From contig CBDAVM010000001.1 of the NCBI GenBank assembly GCA_965200895.1, forward strand, positions 2,046,001-2,110,000: a DNA stretch of 64,000 bases, read 5' to 3'. Under the pieces are notes generated by a model. That model searched no databases. It saw only the letters and a program-made list of their open reading frames with translations, and had not been told where the DNA came from. The translations under genes and the position numbers were made by a program. This stretch comes from WTFV01 sp965200895. Lineage in GTDB: Bacteria > Acidobacteriota > Vicinamibacteria > Vicinamibacterales > UBA8438. Each line of letters opens with the position of its first letter. Position 1 is the stretch's first letter. This document shows, one piece after another, positions 44,004 to 54,808 of the stretch.

Positions 44004-46049
44004 TCAGGGACCGTTGTTCGGCGAATCGTGGAAGCGGGCCACCGACGCCAGGTCGTGCGTCATCGGCGCGGGCGGCAGGGAGTCGAGGAAGCGGCGCCCG
44101 TAGCCCTTCGTCCGCAGCCGCGGGTCCAGCAGCGCCAGGACACCGCGGTCGGTGCGGTGCCGGAGCAGCCGGCCGAGTCCCTGCCGCAGGTGCAGGATGG
44201 CGAGCGGCACCTGGTAGTCGGCGAATGGGTTCCCGCCTTCCGCCTCTATCTGCTCCATGCGGGCTGCGGTCAGCGGGTCGCCCGGCGAAGCGAACGGCAG
44301 CTTGTCGATCACGACGCAGCTCAGGGCGTCGCCGGCGACGTCCACGCCCTGCCAGAAGCTGGAGGTCGCCAGCAGTACCGCGTTCGGCGTGGTGCGGAAC
44401 TCGCGCAGGAGGACGCTGCGCGGGGAGGCGCCCTGTACCAGCAGCGGATACGGCAGCGTCGGATCGAGTCGGGCGTGCACGTCACGCAGGTTCGCGTAAC
44501 TCGTGAAGAGTACGAAGGCGCGGCCGGTGGTGATTCGCAGCAGCGCCGTGACCTCGCGCGCCACCGCCGCGGTGAAGCCGGGATGGCTCGGCGGCGGCAT
44601 CGCCCGCGGCAGGTAGAGGATGGCCTGCTCGCGGTAGTCGAATTCCGACGGCAGCCGCAGCTCGGTCGCCTCGACGATGCCCAGGCGCCCCCGCAGGTAC
44701 GCGAACGACTCGTCGACGGTCAGCGTGGCCGAGGTCAGGACCGTGCTCTCCATCCGCTCGATGAGCAGCTCGCGGATGATGCTCGACACGTCGATCGGCG
44801 CGGCGCGCAGGAAGAGGCCCCGTCTGCGCCGCTCCACGAAGTAGACGCAGGCGGGGTCGGCGGCGGTCAGCAGGAAGGCGAGCTGGGTGCGGATCTCGTC
44901 CGCCCGCCGACCGAGCGCGGCCAGGTCGGTGCTGGCCGCAGGCGCGGCCAGGCGCGACGCGGCCGCGGCGAGATCGCCCAGGTGCCGTCCCAGGCGGCGG
45001 GCGGGCTCCGCGACCCCGGAGAGCGCCTCGGCGGTCACCCGGGTGCGCTCTCCCGCTGCGGCGGTCGCCGCGAGCGCGCCGAAGAACAGGTGAGCGTCGC
45101 TGCGCACGCCGTCGAGCAGATCCAGCAGTTCGAGCACCGATGTCTCCTCCAGCTCGACCGCCGCCGCGTCGCCGTCGACGAGTCGGCGCCCGTCGTGGTA
45201 CAGCTCGTCGATCCGGTGGTTGCTGACGGCGATGCCGAAGTACTGGGTCGCCACGTCCTCGAGCTGGTGGGCCTCGTCGATCACCGCGACCGCGCACGCC
45301 GGAATCACCTCGCCGTAGGCGCTCTGGCGCACCGCGGCGTCGGCGCAGAGCAGGTGATGGTTGACGATGACCACGTCCGACTCGGCGGCCCGCTGCCGCA
45401 TCCTCGTCACGAAGCACTCCTGGTAGGCGGGGCACTCGGTGCCGATGCAGTTCTCGGACGTGGCCGAGACGTCGTTCCAGACGGCCAGGTTGTCGGGGAA
45501 ATCCTCGATCTCGGCGCGGTCGCCGGTCTCGGTCCGCTCGGCCCACTCCGCAAGCTGGTTGATCACGCTGCGTTCGGCCAGCGGCAGCCCACCGCCGGCC
45601 TCTGCGCGCGCCGCGGCGAAGCGGTGCAGGCACAGGTAGTTGCCGCGCCCCTTCATGTACGTGGCGCGGACGTCGATGCCGAGCGCGTTTCGCAGGTCCG
45701 GGAGGTCCTTGTGGAAGATCTGGTCCTGCAGGTTCTTCGTGCCGGTCGAGACGAGGACGCGCTGCCCGCTCAGGATGGCCGGGACGAGGTAGGCCAGCGT
45801 CTTGCCGGTTCCGGTGCCGGCTTCGGCCAGCAGCACGCCGCCGGCCTCGAGAACGCGCGCGGCGGCGGCCGCCATCCGCCGCTGACCCGGCCGCGCCTCG
45901 AACGCCGGCATCGCGCGGGCCAGCGCGCCGCCGTCGGCAAGCGCCTCGACGACCCGCGTCTCCAGTCCCGGATCCAGATCCGGCCGCGGGCCCGGATCTA
46001 GATCCGGCCGCGGGGGAAGGGAGTCGGGTACAGCGGGAACTTCCGGCAC
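44004..46049 (-). CDS. dinG: ATP-dependent DNA helicase, DinG/XPD type
   Basis: This 681-residue superfamily 2 iron-sulfur helicase unwinds DNA 5'-3' and resolves R-loops and other structures. Motifs: Q-region RPGQRRMAAAAARVLEAGG, Walker A LLAEAGTGTGKTLAYLVP, DEAH box VAVIDEAHQLEDVA, then the C-terminal helicase motifs FVLFTSYANLRDVH and SFWQGVDVAGDALSCVVIDK, and the final LRQGLGRLLRHRTDRGVLAL. Four cysteines for a 4Fe-4S cluster are present (YLCLHRF, then CIGTECPAYQECF). The GTG at 46049 is the first reasonable start; it overlaps the glyA end by 52 bases and includes a 24-bp duplication (PRPDLDPG twice). Confidence 0.9.
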   Translation of the reverse strand: MPEVPAVPDSLPPRPDLDPGPRPDLDPGLETRVVEALADGGALARAMPAFEARPGQRRMAAAAARVLEAGGVLLAEAGTGTGKTLAYLVPAILSGQRVLVSTGTKNLQDQIFHKDLPDLRNALGIDVRATYMKGRGNYLCLHRFAAARAEAGGGLPLAERSVINQLAEWAERTETGDRAEIEDFPDNLAVWNDVSATSENCIGTECPAYQECFVTRMRQRAAESDVVIVNHHLLCADAAVRQSAYGEVIPACAVAVIDEAHQLEDVATQYFGIAVSNHRIDELYHDGRRLVDGDAAAVELEETSVLELLDLLDGVRSDAHLFFGALAATAAAGERTRVTAEALSGVAEPARRLGRHLGDLAAAASRLAAPAASTDLAALGRRADEIRTQLAFLLTAADPACVYFVERRRRGLFLRAAPIDVSSIIRELLIERMESTVLTSATLTVDESFAYLRGRLGIVEATELRLPSEFDYREQAILYLPRAMPPPSHPGFTAAVAREVTALLRITTGRAFVLFTSYANLRDVHARLDPTLPYPLLVQGASPRSVLLREFRTTPNAVLLATSSFWQGVDVAGDALSCVVIDKLPFASPGDPLTAARMEQIEAEGGNPFADYQVPLAILHLRQGLGRLLRHRTDRGVLALLDPRLRTKGYGRRFLDSLPPAPMTHDLASVARFHDSPNNGP
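45967..46014. repeat. 24-bp tandem duplication at the glyA/dinG junction
   Basis: Two 24-base units (45967-45990 and 45991-46014), beginning CCCGGATC and ending GGCCGCGGG, differ at one base (CCAGATC versus CTAGATC). In the glyA frame that base makes the stop codon TAG in the upper unit; the other unit would read Trp. In the dinG frame both encode PRPDLDPG. Confidence 0.8.
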
Positions 46050-47314
46050 AGCGCTTCGACCTCGCCTCGAACCATGGCGGCGACGCGGTCGTCGTCGGGG
46101 GCGTTCAGCACGCGTCCGATCAATTCCGCCACGGTGTCCATCTCCGCGTCCGCCATGCCCCGCGTGGTGAGCGCGGGCGTGCCGAGTCGGATGCCGCTGG
46201 CCACCATGGGCGGCTGCGTGTCGAACGGGATCGCGTTCTTGTTCACCGTGATGCCGGCCCGTTCGAGCGCCGTCTCGCAGACGGTGCCGGTGAGGCCGCG
46301 GGAGAACACATCGACGAGGAGCAGGTGGTTGTCGGTGCCGCCGCTCACGATGCGGAAGCCCTGCGCGGCGAGCGTGTCGGCCAGGCGGCCCGCGTTGCGC
46401 ACGACCTGCCGTTGGTAGTCGACGAAGTCGGGGGCCGCGGCCTCCTTGAAGCAGACCGCCTTGGCGGCGATGACGTGCATCAGCGGTCCGCCCTGCACGC
46501 CGGGAAAGAGGGACCGGTTGATGGCTCTGCGATGGGCCTCGCGGCAGAGGAGCAGGCCCCCGCGCGGTCCCCGCAGCGTCTTGTGGGTCGTGGTGGTCAC
46601 GACATCGGAGTGCGGCACCGGACTCGGATGGAGCCCGGTGGCGACCAGACCGGCGATGTGCGCCATGTCGGTGACCACCGCGGCCCCGACATCGGCCGCC
46701 ACGCCGGCGATGCGCGCGAAGTCGATCGTGCGCGGATAGGCGCTCGCTCCCACCATGATCAGCGCCGGCCGGTGCTCGTGCGCGAGCCGTTCGAGCGCGT
46801 CGTAGTCGATCCGCTCGTCGTCGCGCCGCACACCGTAGGGAACGATCTCGTAGAGCTGTCCCGAGAAGTTCAGCGGGTGACCGTGGGTCAGGTGTCCGCC
46901 GTGCGCGAGGTCCATGCCGAGCACCTTCCGGCCCGGCTCGAGCAGCGCGAAGTACGCCGCCATGTTCGCCTGCGCGCCCGAGTGCGGTTGCACGTTGGCA
47001 TGCTCGGCCCCGAACAGGGTCCTGGCGCGGTCGATGGCGATCGACTCGGCCACGTCGACGTATTCGCAGCCGCCGTAGTACCGTCGCCCCGGATAGCCCT
47101 CCGCGTACTTGTTGGTCAGCGGCGAGCCCAGCGCCTCGATCACCGCGGCGCTGGCGAAGTTCTCGGAAGCGATCAGCTCGAGTCCGTCGTTCTGCCGTTC
47201 CGTCTCGTGCCGGATGGCCGCCGCCAGCTCGGGATCGCTCTCGGCAAGTGGTCGCAGGCGGCCCGCGAGGCCGGCGGTCGCTGCGGTTCGGCCGGCGTCG
47301 CGGTGCTGCGTCAC
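45998..47314 (-). CDS. glyA: Serine hydroxymethyltransferase
   Basis: This 438-residue PLP enzyme interconverts serine and glycine and supplies one-carbon units to folate. Motifs: RQNDGLELIASENFASAAVI, NKYAEGYPGRRYYGGCEYVD, VQPHSGAQANMAAYFALLEP, VVTDMAHIAGLVATGLHP, the PLP lysine in VVTTTTHKTLRGPRGG and the folate-site region IRLGTPALTTRGM. The length is normal. The GTG start overlaps the rpiB stop by four bases (GTGA), giving an rpiB-glyA-dinG operon. Confidence 0.95.
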   Translation of the reverse strand: MTQHRDAGRTAATAGLAGRLRPLAESDPELAAAIRHETERQNDGLELIASENFASAAVIEALGSPLTNKYAEGYPGRRYYGGCEYVDVAESIAIDRARTLFGAEHANVQPHSGAQANMAAYFALLEPGRKVLGMDLAHGGHLTHGHPLNFSGQLYEIVPYGVRRDDERIDYDALERLAHEHRPALIMVGASAYPRTIDFARIAGVAADVGAAVVTDMAHIAGLVATGLHPSPVPHSDVVTTTTHKTLRGPRGGLLLCREAHRRAINRSLFPGVQGGPLMHVIAAKAVCFKEAAAPDFVDYQRQVVRNAGRLADTLAAQGFRIVSGGTDNHLLLVDVFSRGLTGTVCETALERAGITVNKNAIPFDTQPPMVASGIRLGTPALTTRGMADAEMDTVAELIGRVLNAPDDDRVAAMVRGEVEALCRKFPLYPTPFPRGRI

Positions 47315-47790
47315 GGGGCGCCTTCCGGGCCGTGCTCCATGCCGGCGATCTTGGCGCGGCGGCGCTCATGGCGCCCCCCCGCGGCGGGCGTCCCGAGGAA
47401 GGCGTCGACGATGGCCAGCACGGTATCGGGCGCCAGCGACCGGCCCGCGAGGGTGACGACATTGGCGTCGTTGTGCTCGCGGCAGAGACGGGCCCCGTCG
47501 GGATCGTGGACCAGGGCGGCGCGCACGCCGGGCACCTTGTTGGCGGCGATCGACATCCCCACCCCGCTGCCGCAGATGAGCACGCCGCGGTCGAACGCGC
47601 CCGACGCGACGCCCTCGGCCACCGGCTGCGCGAAGTCGGGGTAGTCCACTGCCGCTTCCGAATGGGCGCCGAAATCGACATAGGTATGAGCGGGCGCAGA
47701 CGAGCCCGTGCGCGCCGCCGCGTCGAACGCGCGTCTGACCGATGCCTTGAGCGCGACGCCGTGGTGGTCGGCGCCGAGCGCGATCCGCAT
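47311..47790 (-). CDS. rpiB: Ribose-5-phosphate isomerase B
   Basis: This 159-residue RpiB/LacAB-type isomerase interconverts ribose 5-phosphate and ribulose 5-phosphate. Motifs: RIALGADHHGVALKASVRRA, DFGAHSEAAVDYPDFAQPVA, the active-site Cys loop GVLICGSGVGMSIAANKVPG and the HNDANVVTLAGR region. RpiB is usually about 145-150 residues; the last ~20 (RHERRRAKIAGMEHGPEGAP) are the short family tail. The gene is followed by glyA with a four-base overlap; that pairing is common in bacteria. It is divergent from the rlmI-like gene. Confidence 0.93.
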   Translation of the reverse strand: MRIALGADHHGVALKASVRRAFDAAARTGSSAPAHTYVDFGAHSEAAVDYPDFAQPVAEGVASGAFDRGVLICGSGVGMSIAANKVPGVRAALVHDPDGARLCREHNDANVVTLAGRSLAPDTVLAIVDAFLGTPAAGGRHERRRAKIAGMEHGPEGAP

Positions 47791-47881
47791 GCCGGAATTG
47801 TACTACGCTGCCTGCGGGCGGCGGCCCCGCGAACGTCGCGCGGTCGAATAGAATGTGCCGGTCTTTTGCGGCCCCCCGCAC

Positions 47882-49219
47882 ATGAAGCACACGGACCGAG
47901 CGTCAGGCCGGCGGCGAACCGGCCGCGGTGCCCCGGACGACGAGTCGCCGGCCACCCGACCGCGGTCGCGGCGGCGCCCGGCGCCGGGCAGCGGGTCCCG
48001 CCGGGCCGAGGCGGCGTCCGGCGCAGCGCGCGACGCGCCCGCCGTGCGGACCTCCGCCCGGGAACCCGCCGTCGTGCTGGCGGCTCGCGGCGAGCGCCGC
48101 CTGAAGACCGGCCATCCGTGGATCTATCGCTCCGATCTCCGGCGCGTGACCGCGGACCCGGGTGACGTGGTGCGGGTGATGGGGCCCGACCGCCGGCCGC
48201 TCGGGTACGGGTTGTACAGCAGTCGCTCGGTGATCGCCCTCAGAATGCTGACCCGACGCGATGCCCGCCCCGACGAAGGCTTCTGGCGCGCCCGGCTCGA
48301 AGCGGTGGTCGGCTATCGCGAGTCGCTGGATATCGACGCCACGGCGTATCGGCTGGTTCACGGCGAGGGAGATCGACTGCCCGGGCTGGTGGTCGATCGC
48401 TACGGCGACGTGCTCGTGGTGCAGACGTTGTCCCAGGGCACCGAGCGGCTGCTGCCGCTGATCGGGAAGGTGCTGATCGACTGCCTGCAGCCGGCCGGGA
48501 TTCTGGCGCGCAACGATGCGCAGGTGCGGGCTCTCGAAGGTCTGGACCGGGTCGTCGAGCTGCGTCACGGCCGCGTCGCCGAGGAGGTGGAGGTCCGCGA
48601 GGGGACTGTGCGTCTGTGCGTGGATCCGTGGCGGGGGCAGAAGACCGGACTCTTTCTGGATCAGCGCGAGAACCGCCGGGCCGCGGCGCGTTACGCCCGC
48701 GGGAGGGCGTTCGACGGCTTCAGCTACACCGGCGCGTTCGCGCTGCAGATGGCTCCCGGCTGCGACGAAGTGGTCGCCGTGGACGTCTCGGAGAGCGCGG
48801 CGGCAGCCGTCGGCAAGCACGCCGAGCGCAACCGCGCCGGCAATGTGAAGGCATGCGCCGGCAACGTATTCGACGTCCTCCGCGACTGCGATCGGACGGG
48901 CGAACGGTTCGATACCATCGTGCTCGACCCGCCCGCGTTCGCGAAGAACCGCACCGCGGCGCCGCGGGCGCTCGCCGGCTACAAGGAAATCAACCTGCGC
49001 GCGCTCCGGATCCTCTCGCCGGGCGGCCTGCTCGTCACGTCGAGCTGTTCCTATCACGTCGACGAGCCGGCGTTCGCCCGCGTGCTCGCGTCGGCCGCCG
49101 CCGACGCCCGGTCGGACGTCCGCGTCGTCGAGAAGCGGCTGCAGAGCCGCGATCATCCCGTGCTGGCGACCGCGCCCGAGACCGCGTATCTGAAGTGCGT
49201 CGTCCTGCAGCGGATGTAG
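47882..49219 (+). CDS. rlmI: Class I SAM-dependent 23S rRNA methyltransferase, RlmI type
   Basis: A 445-residue protein. The first ~60 residues are a low-complexity Arg/Pro/Ala extension unlike E. coli RlmI. A PUA domain (VVLAARGERRLKTGHPWIYR) follows, then the EEHEA-type middle region (LVHGEGDRLPGLVVDRYGD) and the Rossmann methyltransferase: KTGLFLDQRENRRAAARYA, AFDGFSYTGAFALQMA with the SAM loop, and the catalytic FDTIVLDPPAFAKNR plus Cys in LLVTSSCSYHVDE. RlmI makes m5C1962 in 23S rRNA. The ATG at 47882 is chosen; 47855 is also open. Confidence 0.88.
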   Translation: MKHTDRASGRRRTGRGAPDDESPATRPRSRRRPAPGSGSRRAEAASGAARDAPAVRTSAREPAVVLAARGERRLKTGHPWIYRSDLRRVTADPGDVVRVMGPDRRPLGYGLYSSRSVIALRMLTRRDARPDEGFWRARLEAVVGYRESLDIDATAYRLVHGEGDRLPGLVVDRYGDVLVVQTLSQGTERLLPLIGKVLIDCLQPAGILARNDAQVRALEGLDRVVELRHGRVAEEVEVREGTVRLCVDPWRGQKTGLFLDQRENRRAAARYARGRAFDGFSYTGAFALQMAPGCDEVVAVDVSESAAAAVGKHAERNRAGNVKACAGNVFDVLRDCDRTGERFDTIVLDPPAFAKNRTAAPRALAGYKEINLRALRILSPGGLLVTSSCSYHVDEPAFARVLASAAADARSDVRVVEKRLQSRDHPVLATAPETAYLKCVVLQRM

Positions 49220-49303
49220 GTCGAGACGGGCGGCCGGGCCCCGCGGGCGCGCCGGAGCCGCGTGCTATATTTCGTTTTCACTTCTCAGACCAAGGAGCGA
49301 CTC

Positions 49304-51013
<1,710 letters not shown>

Positions 51014-51106
51014 CCGTCCTGCCTGCTTCCGCGCACCCGGCGCGAGCCGCGCGCCGGTTCGGGAGGGAGCGGCGATGGCGGCGGGACGATGCTCGCGGCG
51101 TCGGCG

Positions 51107-51655
51107 TCAGCGGTTCGTCGCGCCGGCCGGCAGGGTGGTGATCTGGATGATCGTCGGGAAGGCCACCGGACCCGTGCCCGTGGTGTTGACGTAGCCGGCC
51201 GCTCCGTTCCAGGTGTAGTCCTTGATCGTCACGCTCGGGCGATAGTTCATCTCGCGGTCCCGGAACCTCGCGGTCTCGAACTGGTGGATCGCCGGCGCGT
51301 TGTACACGCGCCGGCCGCGCTCGCGCAGCACCACCGAGTAGTAGCGCACCATGTCGGCAAACGCGACGCCCGCTCCGAAGAGGTGGAAGCGCTGGCCGCG
51401 CCCGGCGTCGTACGACGTGATGTACTGCGCGCTCGGGTAGATGGGCACGCCGAGCATCGCCTCCGTCGGGACCTCCACGTCGGTCGCCGGGGCAGGCCTG
51501 GACGCCTCGACCGCGGTCCGCGATGCGGGCCTCGACGGCGCGTCGTCCGGCGTGGGGAACGGACGTGGAACCGGCTGGCGTTGCGCCGACAGCGGAACGG
51601 CCGCGGCCACCAGCAGCGCCGCGCAGGCGGCGTTCGAGACGCGCAAGTATCTCAT
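51107..51655 (-). CDS. Secreted hypothetical protein
   Basis: This 182-residue protein has a signal peptide (NAACAALLVAAAVPLSAQ) and a Pro-rich linker (about 28-60). The folded part contains LGVPIYPSAQYITSYDAGRG, ADMVRYYSVVLRERGRRVYN and PSVTIKDYTWNGAAGYVN, then FPTIIQITTLPAG. It resembles acidobacterial and deltaproteobacterial proteins in which a 'P.YPGA..' start and '...Y..VL...G..V' helix suggest a small lipid- or ligand-binding fold, but I cannot name it. The start codon lies 17 bp from the divergent M20 peptidase gene. Confidence 0.7.
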   Translation of the reverse strand: MRYLRVSNAACAALLVAAAVPLSAQRQPVPRPFPTPDDAPSRPASRTAVEASRPAPATDVEVPTEAMLGVPIYPSAQYITSYDAGRGQRFHLFGAGVAFADMVRYYSVVLRERGRRVYNAPAIHQFETARFRDREMNYRPSVTIKDYTWNGAAGYVNTTGTGPVAFPTIIQITTLPAGATNR

Positions 51656-51671
51656 GACCGTATTATGACGC

Positions 51672-52823
51672 ATGCCGACCCTGCGCGCGTTCTGCGATAC
51701 GCAATACGACTGGTTGCTCCGCGTACTGACGGAGCTGGTGCGTCTGGAGTCTCCCACCACCGATCCCGTGGCGGTCGATCGCTGCGGCGAGCGGCTGGCG
51801 GAGCACCTGCGGGCGATCGGGGGGACAGTCGAGCGGATCCCGTCGTCCACAAGCGGCGCGCACCTGCGCGCGGCCTTCGGGCCCGCGCCGCCGGCGCGGC
51901 AGGTCATGCTGCTCGGGCACTTCGATACCGTCTGGCCGGTCGGACAGATCGAGCGGATGCCGCTGCGCGAGGCACAGGGCCGCCTGTACGGGCCGGGCGT
52001 GTTCGACATGAAGGCGGGCGTCGTCATCGGGATGCTCGCGGTGCGGGCCCTGGCTGCGGCCGGGCGGCTGACCGACACACGCGTCGTCATGCTGTGGACG
52101 GCGGACGAGGAGCGGGGCAGCCGTTCGTCCCGGGGGCTGGTCGAGGAGGAGGCCCGTCGCAGCAGCGCGGTCTTCGTGCTGGAGCCGGCGCTGCCCGGCG
52201 GGGCGGTCAAGACCGGCCGCAAGGGCTGCGGAGAGTTCGAGCTGCGTGTGCGTGGGATCCCTGCCCACGCCGGCATCGATCCGACGCGGGGCGCGAGCGC
52301 CACCGACGAGCTGGCGGCGCAGATTGGCGCGGTCGGGAAACTCCGTGACCGCGAGCGCGGGCTGACGCTGAACGTCGGGGTCATCGAGGGGGGCGACCGC
52401 CCCAACGTCGTGGCCGAGCACGCACGGGCCATCATCGACGCCCGCGCCGCGACGATGGAGGATGCCCGCCGGATCGAGCGGGACATGCAGGCGCTGCGGC
52501 CGCTGCTCGACGGGACGAGCCTCGAGGTCTCCGGCGGGTTCTCCCGGCCGCCGTTCGAACGCACGCCGGGAGTGGCCCGCCTCTATGAGGTCGCCCGGTC
52601 GGTAGCGGCCGGGATGGGGCGGGAACTCGGCGAAGGGTCGACCGGCGGCGGCTCGGACGGGAACTTCACCGGCGCGCTCGGCGTCCCTACTCTCGACGGC
52701 CTGGGTGCGGTGGGCGACGGGGCGCATGCGCTCGACGAGCACGTCGTCACCGCCGATCTGACGTGGCGGGCCGCGCTGCTGGCCGGACTCGTCGCGCACT
52801 CCGGCCGGGAGTCTGCGCCGTAG
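51672..52823 (+). CDS. M20-family metallopeptidase (glutamate carboxypeptidase-like)
   Basis: This 383-residue zinc peptidase has the two-metal site of M20 enzymes: His in VMLLGHFDTVWPVGQ, bridging Asp in YGPGVFDMKAGVVIGM, catalytic Glu-Glu in WTADEERGSRSSRG, and later Glu in FVLEPALPGG and His in DEHVVTAD. The dimerisation lid contains ELRVRGIPAHAGIDPTRGAS. This subfamily resembles carboxypeptidase G2 (hydrolysis of C-terminal glutamate or acyl-amino acids). No signal peptide is seen, so it is probably cytoplasmic. It is divergent from the secreted hypothetical gene. Confidence 0.88.
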   Translation: MPTLRAFCDTQYDWLLRVLTELVRLESPTTDPVAVDRCGERLAEHLRAIGGTVERIPSSTSGAHLRAAFGPAPPARQVMLLGHFDTVWPVGQIERMPLREAQGRLYGPGVFDMKAGVVIGMLAVRALAAAGRLTDTRVVMLWTADEERGSRSSRGLVEEEARRSSAVFVLEPALPGGAVKTGRKGCGEFELRVRGIPAHAGIDPTRGASATDELAAQIGAVGKLRDRERGLTLNVGVIEGGDRPNVVAEHARAIIDARAATMEDARRIERDMQALRPLLDGTSLEVSGGFSRPPFERTPGVARLYEVARSVAAGMGRELGEGSTGGGSDGNFTGALGVPTLDGLGAVGDGAHALDEHVVTADLTWRAALLAGLVAHSGRESAP

Positions 52824-52910
52824 AAGCGGTGCCGCTTCTGGTCAGGCCCGGTTGGGCGGGCCGCGGAGCCGTGCGACGGGTTCGGCGCTAGAATGGGACA
52901 GGAGGATCGC

Positions 52911-53747
52911 ATGGGGAACACGATAAAGACAGTCTTGTTGCTCGGTCTGCTGAGCGGTCTGCTCCTGGCCCTCGGGGAGTGGCTCGGCGGCGCGAGCGGA
53001 CTGATGATCGCTTTCGTCATCGCCGTGGTGATGAACTTCGGCTCGTACTGGTTCTCCGACCGCATCGTGCTCAGGATGTACAGCGCGCAGCCGGTCGGCC
53101 CGGAGCATCCGCTCCACGCGATGACCGCCCGTCTGGCGCAGCGCGCGAACCTGCCCATGCCGAAGGTCTACGTCATCGAGGACGACTCGCCCAACGCTTT
53201 CGCCACCGGAAGGAACCCGCGGCATGCGGCGGTGGCGGCGACGACGGGCCTGCTGCGCTTCCTCGACGAGCCCGAGATCGAGGGCGTGATCGCCCATGAG
53301 CTGGCCCACGTGAAGCACCGCGACATTCTCATCAGCTCGGTCGCCGCAACGGTGGCCGCCACCATCATGATGGTGTCCCGCATGGCGCAGTTCGCGGCCA
53401 TCTTCGGCGGCTTCGGGCGGGACGACGAAGAGGGTTCGAATCCCCTGGCTCTGCTGGCCACGATCATCGTCGCGCCGTTGGCGGCGATGCTGATCCAGGC
53501 GGCCATCTCCCGCTCCCGGGAGTTCGCGGCGGACCGCGGGGCGGTGGCCATCGCCGGCAATCCGTACGGCCTGGCCGGCGCACTGAAGAAGATCGATGCC
53601 GCTCAGCAGCGGATCCCGCTGGATGCGAATCCGGCCACCGCACACATGTTCATCATGATGCCGCTGTCGGGCCGCGGCCTGCTGTCGCTCTTCAGCACCC
53701 ATCCGCCGACCCAGCAGCGCATCCGCGCGCTGCTGGGAACAATCTGA
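52911..53747 (+). CDS. htpX: Membrane zinc metalloprotease HtpX
   Basis: This 278-residue M48-family protease degrades misfolded inner-membrane proteins. It has two N-terminal membrane helices (VLLLGLLSGLLLALGEWLGG and LMIAFVIAVVMNFGSYWF), the zinc site HELAHVKHRD (HExxH) with the third ligand Glu in SRSREFAADR, and two more hydrophobic segments around 145-205. The C-terminal STHPPTQQRIRAL is typical of the family. AGGAGG lies five bases before the ATG. It follows the M20 gene after 87 bp. Confidence 0.95.
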   Translation: MGNTIKTVLLLGLLSGLLLALGEWLGGASGLMIAFVIAVVMNFGSYWFSDRIVLRMYSAQPVGPEHPLHAMTARLAQRANLPMPKVYVIEDDSPNAFATGRNPRHAAVAATTGLLRFLDEPEIEGVIAHELAHVKHRDILISSVAATVAATIMMVSRMAQFAAIFGGFGRDDEEGSNPLALLATIIVAPLAAMLIQAAISRSREFAADRGAVAIAGNPYGLAGALKKIDAAQQRIPLDANPATAHMFIMMPLSGRGLLSLFSTHPPTQQRIRALLGTI

Positions 53748-53800
53748 TCGGCGGCTGCGCGTCCGGACGACAAGGGGTGACGGTTTCGGGCGGGGCGGAC

Positions 53801-54769
53801 TCAGTCGACGGAGGCGCGCCGGTCTTCGAGGAGGTCGCGGAGGGTCTCGCGCAGTGAGAGGCGAGGCTCCCAGCCCACAGCGGCCGTGATCAGTGTCCGG
53901 TCGCCGCACAGAACCGGGTAGTCGCTCGGACGGAGGCGCGCCGGGTCGACCTGCACCTCGATGGGGACGCGCGCCTGGGTGAGAAGCTCCGCGAGGACAT
54001 CGCTCATGGGGTGGGCCCGGCCGGAGCAGACGTTGTAGACGCCGCCGGCTGCGCCCCGCTCCATCAGCGCACGGTAGGCGCGCACCGTATCCCGCACATC
54101 CAGCAGGTCGCGGCGGGCATCCAGGTTGCCCACGCGCAGGGTCGGCTCCGCGCGGCCGGCCTCGATGCGTGCGATCTGGTGGGCGAAGCTCGATGCGGCG
54201 TACGACACATCCTGGCCCGGGCCGATGTGCGTGAAGGAACGCGTCAGCAGAACCCCCAGGCCCTCGGCGGCGTAGCGCGCCGCGAGCATTTCCTGCGCCA
54301 GCTTGCTCAGACCGTAGGGGCTGATCGGACCGAGCCTGCCGCGCTCATCCAGTGGGCCGTCATGGGGACGATAGACGAGCGCGGACCCGGGCACGAGAAC
54401 GCGGGCGACAGGCGCATGGCGCTCGACGGCCGCGAGGAGGTGCTCGGTTCCGAGCACGTTGGTTCGCAGCGTCGAGAGGCGGTCGTTCCAGGAGCCAGCG
54501 ACGGCGGCGACGCCGGCGCAGTGATAGATCTGTTGCGGTTGCAGTTCCGCGACGGCGCGGTCGACGGCATCACGTTCGAGTACGTCGACCTGCTGCAGGG
54601 TCGTCCTGCCGCGCCCGAGGTGGGCCGACCGGCGGTGTCGATTGCCGCTGGTCGGATCCGGACGCAGCCAGCCGACGACCTCGGCGGCGGGCTGCTCGTC
54701 GAGGAGCAGCGAGACGAGGTGGCCGCCCACGAAGCCGGTCGCGCCCGTCACCAGCACGCGTTCAGCCAT
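53801..54769 (-). CDS. NAD-dependent sugar-nucleotide epimerase/dehydratase (GDP-mannose type)
   Basis: This 322-residue extended short-chain dehydrogenase has the Rossmann motif VLVTGATGFVGGHLVSLL, the serine in VLVPGSALVYRP, the catalytic YxxxK in PYGLSKLAQEMLAARYA, and LRVGNLDARRDLLDVRDTVR, then GVYNVCSGRAHPMSDVL. The last two blocks are close to GDP-mannose 4,6-dehydratase and GDP-6-deoxy-mannose reductase (Rmd). It probably makes a deoxysugar for surface polysaccharide. It lies directly downstream of lptD on the same strand (39 bp), which fits an envelope role. Confidence 0.87.
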   Translation of the reverse strand: MAERVLVTGATGFVGGHLVSLLLDEQPAAEVVGWLRPDPTSGNRHRRSAHLGRGRTTLQQVDVLERDAVDRAVAELQPQQIYHCAGVAAVAGSWNDRLSTLRTNVLGTEHLLAAVERHAPVARVLVPGSALVYRPHDGPLDERGRLGPISPYGLSKLAQEMLAARYAAEGLGVLLTRSFTHIGPGQDVSYAASSFAHQIARIEAGRAEPTLRVGNLDARRDLLDVRDTVRAYRALMERGAAGGVYNVCSGRAHPMSDVLAELLTQARVPIEVQVDPARLRPSDYPVLCGDRTLITAAVGWEPRLSLRETLRDLLEDRRASVD

Positions 54770-54808
54770 CGCGCTCCGGTCCTGCCCGCCCGCTGCGGCG
54801 CGCGCCCA

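Noticed and set aside
44004..47681. A 1,225-codon frame running from the rpiB region through glyA into dinG
   Set aside because: Only the last 681 codons are a real protein (DinG). The rest is an out-of-frame reading of glyA and rpiB, which have full motif sets in their own frames.
49220..49303. TPP riboswitch in front of thiC
   Set aside because: The 84-base leader has no CTGAGA-type THI-box core and is too short for the full structure.
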